A stretch of DNA of 64,000 nt, from NCBI GenBank assembly GCA_008330645.1, contig VLTN01000016.1, positions 186,001 through 250,000 of the forward strand, read 5' to 3'. Both the position numbers and the translations under genes were made by a program. The notes below the pieces were generated by a model. It made no database searches and was not told the origin of the DNA. It saw only the letters and a list, made by a program, of their open reading frames with translations. The stretch comes from Cafeteria roenbergensis. Taxonomy: Eukaryota; Sar; Bigyra; Bicosoecida; Cafeteriaceae. Positions 20,901 through 28,299 of the stretch are shown one piece after another; position 1 is the stretch's first letter, and each line of letters begins with the position of its first letter.

Positions 20901-23900
20901 ACCCTTGCCGAGAGGCATCCCTCGCCCAGGGGGTGGCCAAAATGCGGCGACAGGGGTCGAGCAGCGCGAGTCCTGGCTTGGCTTCTCACGGCGAACTATG
21001 GTGTGCGGCGGCCTCGGCCTCGGACCGGGCTTGCGGGGTCGTGGCCGTGGCCTCGAGCCTTGCAAGGTGCCGCATTGAGCAGCAAGTGGGGCCTTCCCAG
21101 CACTCCCCAGGCGAGAGCAGCGGCGACGCGCTGCCAGGGCAGGCCGTCGCGCGCTCCGCAGGGCAAGCCCTCGCAGCGGCAGAAGCTGCCGCAGTAGCCC
21201 TTGCTGCATCAGCGGTGCGGCAGGGTGGGGCTGAGGCCGCTGCGCCGGCTCCCAGCGACTCGGACGACTCTCCCACGCCTGGTGGCGCGCCCCGCGAGTG
21301 GATTGGGCCTTGGGCCGGGGAGCTGCGTGCGGCGTGGCGGGAAATGGCAGCGCTCTCGCTCTCGCTCCTCTCTTCGCCTTTCTTCGACACCGAGACGCCC
21401 CTGGTGCGGCTGCTGAGCGAGTTCAAGCCCTCCAAGGGGCGTAGCGGAGCAGAGTTCCTGAGCCAGCGTGCATCGCTCGTGGCCGTCGCCGCTCGCCGTG
21501 CCCTGTGGCTTCGACGCCAAGGTGAAGGCCGAGACGGTCGTGGTTTCGCAATGGCATCGCTCTTGCGCTGCCTGGGTCCGTCGAGCCCTCTACCTGCGAG
21601 GCACTACGGCCCTCGCGTTGCCGCAGCGTTCCGCCGCTTCTCGGAGGGCGCGAGCTACGCAGTGGCTTCGCTCTCCGGCCAGCCGCCCTCCTCGAGCGAG
21701 GCTGGGGCGCCCACTGTGGCGCACCCGACCGTGCTGCTGCTCTTGCTGCCCGACTTGCTGCCCGCGGCCATAGACCTGGCCCACAGTCCTGCCGCAGAGG
21801 TGCGCGACGGCGCCCGCTCCCTTTTCCTGCTCCTGCTCTCTGCGGAAGCGTTTGCCGCGGGCGGCTCCTTCCCCGCGGCTGAGAGGCAGGCCGTTGCCAG
21901 CATTCGTGCCATCGCCCAGCGCGGCCGGCCTGCCCTGCTCGCTACAGCCTGCCAGCGCGTCGACGTCTCCCTCTGGCCCGAGGCAACGCCAGCACGGCCC
22001 CTCGGCCGCGGCGCACCCCTCTCTGGCCTTCGCCCCGTGCAAGCGCTGCTCCTGGATGTTGATGTCCGCTCCACGGGCGCAAGGCTTGCGAAGGGCCCCG
22101 CTGCTGGGCCCCAGTCACTCCAGGTGATGTGCCCGCGGCTGTCTTCCTTGCCGCTCGGGGCAGCAGTTCGCCGCTGCCTTGCGGGGCTCTCCAGCGTAAG
22201 CGAGCAAATCTGGGCCCTGGCAACGACACCGGCGACGCAAGCTCGGGCAGGAGAGCGCGTGGACGCTGCGCTGCGGCTCTTCTCTCACTTTGCCCGACGC
22301 CAGCAGTGGAGCGTGTGCGCTCGGTTCGCCTCCGCCGTCGAGGCCGTTCACATTGCCGCCGGAGCGCATGTGGAGGCCGCCTTTGCCCGGCTGCTCCACT
22401 GCCTGCCGCTGGCCGCGGAGGTGCTTGCCCGCGCAGGCCAGGCCAGCGCAAGTGCTTCGCACAGGCCTGCAAGCGCCAGTGCTGCAGGTTCGCCCGCAGG
22501 CTCCGGGCCCGAGGCCGCCAGCTCACGAGGTGGATCGCCGGGCCCTCGTGCTAGCCTTGGCACGGAGGCGCCAGGGCGGGGTACGGACGCGTGGTCGCAG
22601 GCTGGCCTGTTGCCCCCTTGGGAGTGGTGGCGCGACCCGAGGATGCTTCAATGGCCCGCGCTGCAGCTTGGGGAGGTGCTTGTGGCCGTGGAGGATGGAA
22701 CAGGTGACGGCGTGTCTGCTTCGGGCAGCCCTGGCGGGGGTGCAGTCCAGGACATCCTCTTTGCGGCGGAGCAGCTTCCGCAGCGCATGCACGGCGTGCT
22801 GGTCGAGTGCCTTGCAAGGCTGGAGGCCGACCCGGTGGGTCCCTGGGAAGTGGCGCGGGGGCTTTGCAAGACGCTGCAAGCGCGAGCTGTGCTGGTTACT
22901 GGCGACCAGGTGGCGGAGGCTGATGCGCTTAGAAGGGAGGCCGACCTTGTGGCCAGGGCGGCGGCCGTTTCTGTATCGGTCGCGGGCATGGGGGGTAGCG
23001 TGGCTTCCGGCGCAGCGTCTGTTGGCTCCATGCCCCATCACCTTGTGGTGGTGGCCGGCGATGGCGTGCCTGCGAGGATTCGTGGGCAAGCGATCATCCG
23101 CCGGGCTGCTTCGCCCAGCGTTCGGGTGGCAGAGGTTGAGGCGGCGGAAAGACTGTCGTTTCCGTCGGCTGCAAGGCGCTCCTTGGACATTGCCATGCTT
23201 GCGCCGCCGCTGTGCCAGGGCGGAAGGAGTTCAGACAGCTCCCCACCTGCAGCGGCGCAGCCAGGGCCGGATCACAAGCCGCCGGCACCGCCGAGCAGCT
23301 CTCGCGCGGTCACCATCGCTCTGGCCCCTGCCGCCATTGCTGCCTTGTGGTGGCAGGACGCGATTTTTGCTGGCCCGCCCGTGCCCGGCAGCGAGGCGGG
23401 AGCACTGGATTCACCGGTTTCTCGCCTCGACAGCTCCCCGCTTCCCGGCACAGCAGCTCTGCTGGCCAGGCCAGGCGGGCAGACAGAGTTCGACGCATGT
23501 GCATGGGCGACTCGAGTGGCAGCTGCAGCTGCCTTACTGGGCGAGGAGCCGGTCGCAGGACTGTGGGAGCCTCACGGCGTGGCTGCCGAAGGCGGTGCGT
23601 CCACAAGCGCAGCCGCGCTGCGGGGTCCGGCTTCGCCCCACCTCGCCGGCCTTGCGATGTCGCCGCGTCGTCGCTCCATGCTGCACAAGCGCCGGACGAG
23701 CTCTGCGGCGGCGTTGTCTGTGGCTGAAGCACCGGCTGTGGCACGGAGTGCCCATCGCATTCCAAGTCGCGAAGCGCTGGAGCTGCTGCGAGCTTCGAGC
23801 ATTGCAAGGGCCGAGGCCGAGGCAGTGGCCTCTCGCTCTGCGAGGGCCAGCGTCTCTCTGCATTCTGGGAGGGCAGCTGCTCTTGCGGCGTCGCGTTGCC

Positions 23901-24811
23901 GGGTGTTCACTGCGACGGTCGCATTCCAGCCTGGAGGCGACCTCTTGGGAACAGGGTCGGCCGGTGCCAGCCCGCGACCGCCTGCTCTTCGGGCGTGGTC
24001 TCGACGCCTCGCGTTCGTCACGGAGGACGCGCTGCCTGGCCCTCGCTCTCGGACGCGCGTGATGGCGTGGGCCCACTGCGACCTGACGCCGCTCGACTCG
24101 GCGGTTCAAACCATTGCCGACGCAGTTGCTCGCGTTGGAGCTGCTTCCGAGGCTGTTGCTGCAGGGGCCGGCCTCGACATTGACAGCTTGGTTCGGGAGG
24201 CAGCTGCAGACCGCGGCCTGTCAGAGACTGAAGTGGCCCGGATTGTGGCTGCGTCAGCGCCCTTGGCCGCGCACCGAAGTCGCACAGGCTGCGCACCCCC
24301 CCCTTCCTCGACTGACTCCCTCTCGCGCCTCCTGCAAGGGGTGGTGGATGCACCGGTCAATCACGGCGTTCGAAGCTACTCCGTCTTCCTGCGTCCAGGG
24401 TGGTCGCAAGCATTCCCCGAGGTCAGTCGCGCATACGCCCGGCGCACTCTTGCCGCAGTTGGCTTCCGGTCTGCTAGCAGCTCGCTGCCAATTCGTTTGC
24501 AGGAGTCTGGCAAAGGCAGTGCGACCGCCCCTGAGCTTGAGGAGGCGGCGCTCGAGGCCGGTGAATGGCTTGCAGCCGAGGCGGGAGAGGCCCTCAAGAA
24601 GCGCCTCGCAGAGTGCGTCGTCGCCCTTGCTTGTGCCTTGCTTGTCCACGCTCGTACATGCTCTGAAGCGCTGCGACCGCTCCACGCATTCCTCGAGAGG
24701 CGCTTCGAGGTGTTTTGCGCGGGACTTGCCGACGCTGGGATCGCGGAGGCCGCGACAGCGACAAAGCTTGTGGCCGGCGATTCAGCGGCCAGAGCAGGGC
24801 CCCTTGGTTAG
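12012..24811 (+). CDS. giant DOCK-family Rho/Rac guanine nucleotide exchange factor
   Basis: DOCK proteins activate Rac/Cdc42-type GTPases at membranes. Exons 12012-12054 and 12330-24811 (intron GTGAGCC...GCTCAG, phase 1/2 closes), giving 4174 aa. The short first exon joins to give MLRRRSWQDAVPGV + ANFDFVPSGAQ, the start of an N-terminal SH3 domain (about residues 13-70: RLRRGDRVLVLKEIGNGWVL) as in DOCK-A/B. The DHR-1/C2 lipid-binding domain is at about 1360-1520 (STVVLTLTRGSF; DEYRTAVFYHTNAPVFMDKL). The DHR-2 catalytic domain is at the C-terminus (about 3740-4160: FVTEDALPGPRSRTRVMAW; TPLDSAVQTIADAV; LQGVVDAPVNHGVRSY). Between them is a long helical region with Ser/Ala/Gly-rich disordered inserts, a polyQ tract and acidic clusters. 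Animal DOCKs have about 1800-2200 residues; the extra length is mostly low complexity. The second exon has no stop over 12.5 kb. Confidence 0.85.
14905..14960 (+). repeat. CAG/CAA tract encoding polyglutamine in DOCK
   Basis: A run of CAG and CAA codons, broken once by CGA, encodes about 18 Gln in the disordered linker between SH3 and DHR-1. CAA interruptions suggest selection for the peptide or a stabilised repeat. Confidence 0.9.
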
Positions 24812-25489
24812 CCAGTTGTGCAGACAAGGAGTCAACTGTTGTTCTGGGAGTGCTTCGAGCCGTGGAGCATTTGTGGGGGGCGTTGGGCTGCGCCACCGAT
24901 GCCGGGGGCAATGGTGGCTTGGCGGTGCTGAACCATGAGAGTGCGCGAGCTCTTGCTTTCCGCATGCTGCGACTGCTCTGGGAGCACGGATTCTTGGGCC
25001 CCTCCTGCGACCGTGCTCGAAGGTGCCATCGTGGTTGGGAGTGAGGCGCCACGCACGAGGCAGCTCCACACGCGAGGCTTGGCGCCCCCAGGGCGTGAAC
25101 GACACAGATGTTGGCGGTCGATCGTGTAGTTTCAACCCTCGCGACAGGTCACGAACGCCACTTGACCACCCTGCGTGAGAGCAACCAGCCACAGCACGCC
25201 GTGGTCGCCAGCACAGGTAGGCGCATCACACAGCACTCAGGGTGCGTTTCACATTTCACTGCTCATGCATCTTCCCTGCCGGACCGACCGACCGACAGAC
25301 CATTCACTTCCCCCGCCGCCCAGCTGACGGACAAAACGCACGAACCCCTCCCCCCGGCCCAACCGTTGCCCACACGCGCCCCGACGCCGCCTTCCGAAAG
25401 GCCTCCACTCCTCCGGCTGAACCTGCCACACCCAATCCCCCGACGCTCGTCACGCGCCCAGCCGCGCATGCCACGGGGGCGGAACTCAC
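24812..25489. other. intergenic region after DOCK
   Basis: About 680 bp between the DOCK stop and the last recognised ankyrin exon (minus). It may hold further ankyrin-gene exons, since exon 2 ends at a strong GTGAGT donor at 25489, but no acceptor followed by ankyrin-like sequence could be found. Open frames on both strands show no recognisable motif. Confidence 0.4.
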
Positions 25490-25848
25490 GTGCGTCCTGG
25501 CCTCCGTATCGGCGCCGCGGTCCTCCAGCAGCAGCCGCATGGCGTCCAAGCGGCTCAGTTTCGCGGCGACCAGCAGCGCGCTGAATCCATCCTGCGTAGC
25601 CCGTCGCTCCCCCGCATGCAGCGGCGTGGGGACCCACCGGAGGTCACCATGAACGGGGCTCGCCATCCCGAGCCGCAGGCCGAGCCGCAGGCGGGGGCAA
25701 GCAAGGCAGTGGACACTCTCACCACCGGATTTTGCCATGCCACGCTTGCCCCGCCGTCCAGCAGCCGTCTCAGCTCCCCGACGTCGCCGGCCTTGACAGC
25801 GGCAGCAAGGGCGCGGCCGCGCCGGCAGCCCGGTGGGGCGGAAGCCAT
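25490..25848 (-). CDS. ankyrin-repeat protein, 5' exons (copy A; 3' end not found)
   Basis: Exons (minus) 25848-25723 and 25591-25490, both phase 0, 76 codons seen. The start MASAPPGCRRGRALAAAVKA leads into ankyrin repeats: AAVKAGDVGELRRLLDGGAS, then across the intron DGFSALLVAAKLSRLDAMRL followed by LLEDRGADTEA. Exon 2 ends in a strong donor (CAC/GTGAGT), so more exons are expected, but none was recognised before DOCK ends. It could be a shortened gene or a gene fragment carried in the duplication. Its ATG lies 86 bp from the start of a tRNA-Arg gene transcribed the other way. Confidence 0.5.
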
Positions 25849-25933
25849 CGCTGGCGGCCCGAGTGCCAGGGTTGAACTTGTTGTCAATTGTGTGTGGACG
25901 TGTATGCACTTTTCGCCCGATTCCCTCGTATCT

Positions 25934-26007
25934 GTCTGGCTGGCGCAATTGGATAGCGCGTCCGACTACGGATCGGGAGGTTGCAGGTTCGAGTCCTGCG
26001 TCAGATG
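25934..26007 (+). tRNA. tRNA-Arg (anticodon ACG), copy A
   Basis: All four arms fold. Acceptor GTCTGGC pairs with GTCAGAT (two G-U type pairs); D stem GCGC/GCGC with loop AATTGGATA; anticodon stem TCCGA/TCGGG with loop CTACGGA, so the anticodon is ACG (read as ICG, Arg CGN); T stem GCAGG/CCTGC with loop TTCGAGT. No intron. Discriminator G; CCA is not encoded. A and B box sequences are present, and a T-run terminator follows. Confidence 0.93.
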
Positions 26008-26009
26008 AC

Positions 26010-26018
26010 TTTTTTTTT
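26010..26018 (+). terminator. Pol III T-tract after tRNA copy A
   Basis: Nine T residues three bases after the tRNA, a strong RNA polymerase III terminator. Confidence 0.85.
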
Positions 26019-26107
26019 GCTGTGATTTTGTGGTGCCCATTGGGTGCTTGTTGTCGTTGCTACTGCTGCTCCTGTTGCTCCTAATGCTGCCAGCGAAGCC
26101 GTAGCTT

Positions 26108-26159
26108 GCTCGCGAAGGAAGGCAGGCGCCCTCGGCTCTCGCGAAGGAAGGCAGGCGCC
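26108..26159. repeat. short tandem duplication
   Basis: CTCGCGAAGGAAGGCAGGCG occurs twice, about 29 bp apart, in the spacer between the two large units. Confidence 0.7.
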
Positions 26160-26304
26160 GCACAATTGCGACAACGACCCCTTCGTCGTCAGCGTACATG
26201 CTGGCGCCAACGTTCCGAACCAGCCCGTTCCGAAGCGGACTCGTTGCCAAAGTACAGCAGAATGCCATGCAATTATGGTCCACATAGACAGCTCGGTCTC
26301 CATG

Positions 26305-26644
26305 TCGGCGCCGCGGTCCTCCAGCAGCAGCCGCATGGCGTCCAAGCGGCTCAGTTTCGCGGCGACCAGCAGCGCGCTGAATCCATCCTGCGCAGCCCAT
26401 CGCTCCCCCGCATGCAGCGGCGTGGGGACCCACCGGAGGTCACCATGAACGGGGCTCGCCATCCCGAGCCGCAGGCCGAGCCGCAGGCGGGGGCAAGCAA
26501 GGCAGTGGACACTCTCACCACCGGGTGTTGCCATGCCACGCTTGCCCCGCCGTCCAGCAGCCGTCTCAGCTCCCCGACGTCGCCGGCCTTGACAGCGGCA
26601 GCAAGGGCGCGGCCGCGCCGGCAGCCCGGTGGGGCGGAAGCCAT
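26305..26644 (-). pseudogene. ankyrin-repeat 5' exons, copy B (likely truncated)
   Basis: Exon 1 is 26644-26519 (ATG kept, one residue change: WQHPV for WQNPV), and exon 2 starts at 26387 after the same 131-bp intron. Homology to copy A stops within exon 2 at the codons for GAD. Past this point the frame stays open to 26001 and reads into the 3' flank of tRNA copy A without ankyrin character. The simplest reading is a promoter and first exons duplicated without the rest of the gene; a short novel protein cannot be excluded. Confidence 0.5.
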
Positions 26645-26729
26645 CGCTGGCGGCCAGAGTGCCAGGCTTGAGCTTGCTGTCAATTGTGGGTGAACGTGTA
26701 TGCACTTTTCGCCCGATTCCCTCGTATCT

Positions 26730-26803
26730 GTCTGGCTGGCGCAATTGGATAGCGCGTCCGACTACGGATCGGGAGGTTGCAGGTTCGAGTCCTGCGTCAG
26801 ATG
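26730..26803 (+). tRNA. tRNA-Arg (anticodon ACG), copy B
   Basis: Identical to copy A over all 74 bases, with the same cloverleaf and anticodon ACG. The flanks differ slightly (T-run shortened to six), as expected for a recent segmental duplication with both genes functional. Confidence 0.93.
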
Positions 26804-26805
26804 AC

Positions 26806-26811
26806 TTTTTT
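26806..26811 (+). terminator. Pol III T-tract after tRNA copy B
   Basis: Six T residues shortly after the tRNA. Confidence 0.8.
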
Positions 26812-27081
26812 GCTGTGATTTCGTGGTGCCCTCTGGGTGCTTGTTGTCGTTGCTACCGCTGCCAGCCTTGCTGTCGCTCGCTCTCGGGCCAGATCCGCAC
26901 AGCGACGCCTTGCAGCCTGGGGTCTGGGAATTGTGCCGGGGCTCGTCGTTTTCGCGAGCGCTCGCCGTGTCCGCCGAGCTGCGGCACGCCGAAGCAGAGC
27001 ATCCCTTTCAACGCACAGCGGTGCCTGCTCCGTCCCCACACGACCCTCGCGGTGCCCTCCTGGGTGTCGTTGCCAGAGGCC

Positions 27082-28023
27082 ATGGCGGCAGCCATCGCTG
27101 GCGACCCCCTCTTCTGGGCTGGGGTCGCGGTTGGAGCAGTGGGCGTGGGGTTGATGGCGGTTCGGTCAGCCATCGCATTCCCGGCTTTGCCGGACCCTGA
27201 GCCCCCCTTGGGGGAGCCGATCGCGGCGGAGGACACCGAGATCGTCGACGTATACGAGCTAGAGCACCGCCCCGGGTCTGTCGGCAGCCTGTCGGGGTTC
27301 TGCCTGGCTGTGGAAGCTCACCTGAAGGCGCTTGGCCTTCCCTACAAATCGCGCCTCGCGTTCTCCGAGAAGTTTCCTCCTCGGGGCAAGGCGCCGTACA
27401 TCGAGCACTTCAGCAAGGGCGGCCGTATGGTCGGCGTCGGCGACTCAGATGCCATCAACGCGTACCTCATGAGCGTGGCGGGCACCAAGCCTGGTCGGAT
27501 GCTTGAGGCGGATTCCGAGGTCACCAACTCCGGGCGGCGCGGCACGATTTGGCTGCTCAAGAGGCTGACCACGGACCGCATCTATTTCGTCGGCATGTAC
27601 TCTGCCGTGGTCCCCGGAGCCTGGGACGAGGGTGCCAAGTCGGCCATGCCCTGGCCCATCGGCGCTCTCTTTCAAATGTACCTTCGTCGCTCGATGTTGG
27701 ACCAGTGCCGCAGCGCCGCGGGAGGCATCGGGCGCTTTTCCTTCAAGGAAGCTATGGCCTCCATCGAGCCAGACCTCGATGTCGTGGAGGAGGCCGTGGC
27801 GAGGCTGGCCGGCGCCGACGGCTTCATGAGTGGGCTGGCGCGCCCCTGCTCAAGCGAAGTCTCCATGTGGGCGCACATGGTGCCCTGCATCTTTGAGGCC
27901 GCGGACTCGGACCTTGGGCGAAGCGTGCAGCGGAGACCGCGCCTGTGCGCGTGGCTGCTTCGGGTTGCAACCCACCTCTTCCCCGAGCGGGTGGCAGCCG
28001 CACGGTGTGTGCTTGGCGAGTGA
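27082..28023 (+). CDS. FAXC: FAXC/metaxin-like GST-fold membrane protein
   Basis: Single exon, 313 aa. It matches the failed-axon-connections (FAX/FAXC, Cdr) family, related to metaxins and glutathione transferases. A thioredoxin-like N-domain reads VGSLSGFCLAVEAHLKALGL, then GKAPYIEHF and a DSDAINAYL helix. A GST_C-like all-helical domain includes GIGRFSFKEAMASIEPDLDV and SSEVSMWAHMV, aligned with the GRFS..E...ME.DL and TLDATVFGHL motifs of FAXC. An N-terminal hydrophobic segment (about residues 9-30, WAGVAVGAVGVGLMAV) predicts a membrane anchor, as in FAXC. The catalytic role is unknown in the family. The frame is open upstream of the ATG at 27082 through the tRNA unit, but that is not coding-like; the ATG context is good (gccATGG). 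Confidence 0.78.
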   Translation: MAAAIAGDPLFWAGVAVGAVGVGLMAVRSAIAFPALPDPEPPLGEPIAAEDTEIVDVYELEHRPGSVGSLSGFCLAVEAHLKALGLPYKSRLAFSEKFPPRGKAPYIEHFSKGGRMVGVGDSDAINAYLMSVAGTKPGRMLEADSEVTNSGRRGTIWLLKRLTTDRIYFVGMYSAVVPGAWDEGAKSAMPWPIGALFQMYLRRSMLDQCRSAAGGIGRFSFKEAMASIEPDLDVVEEAVARLAGADGFMSGLARPCSSEVSMWAHMVPCIFEAADSDLGRSVQRRPRLCAWLLRVATHLFPERVAAARCVLGE

Positions 28024-28132
28024 ACGCGTCCGAAGAGCAAGCCTGCCGAACGGCTGCTGGCACCCTCGCCCATGTCGAAACGGCGCTTGCAAGAGAGCGC
28101 TGCCGCGTCAGCCAGTCGCGCGATGCGTGCCA

Positions 28133-28141
28133 CATATATTA
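28133..28141 (+). promoter_or_regulatory. TATA-like box upstream of coiled-coil gene
   Basis: CATATATTA, rare in this GC-rich sequence, 160 bp before the ATG at 28300 and after the FAXC stop. It argues that translation starts at 28300 rather than at the in-frame ATG at 28072. Confidence 0.4.
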
Positions 28142-28299
28142 CACAACAAGCAAATACACGTCCAAACGGGCGGCAGCAAGCTTGCGGCTGCACTGGTTGC
28201 CCCTGCCGTCGCCAAGGCGAACAGCTGGTGGCCCAGACCGAGCCAAACAGCGCGCCACACACAGCCGGGATCAGACCAGGGCTCCTGAAGGAGCGGCGA

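Larger units (their letters stand above)
25509..26065. repeat. duplicated tRNA-Arg/ankyrin unit, copy A
   Basis: About 555 bp nearly identical to 26305-26858, at a constant offset of 796 bp through the tRNA gene. A 3-bp shift follows in the T-tract. Differences are scattered single bases. The homology starts inside the second ankyrin exon (GGCGCCGA) and ends about 55 bp past the tRNA. Confidence 0.88.
26305..26858. repeat. duplicated tRNA-Arg/ankyrin unit, copy B
   Basis: Second copy of the unit described at 25509. It includes tRNA-Arg, the ankyrin start exon and its intron. The sequence before 26305 differs from copy A, so ankyrin exon 2 runs into unrelated sequence on the minus strand. Confidence 0.88.

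Noticed and set aside
24715-25044. Plus-strand frame after DOCK with a helix-like stretch (LRAVEHLWGALGCATD)
   Set aside because: Overlaps the DOCK C-terminus in another frame and no splice pair links it to anything; no family recognised.
26001-26304. Open minus frame extending ankyrin copy B toward tRNA copy A
   Set aside because: Sequence loses ankyrin character exactly at the duplication boundary and enters unrelated spacer.
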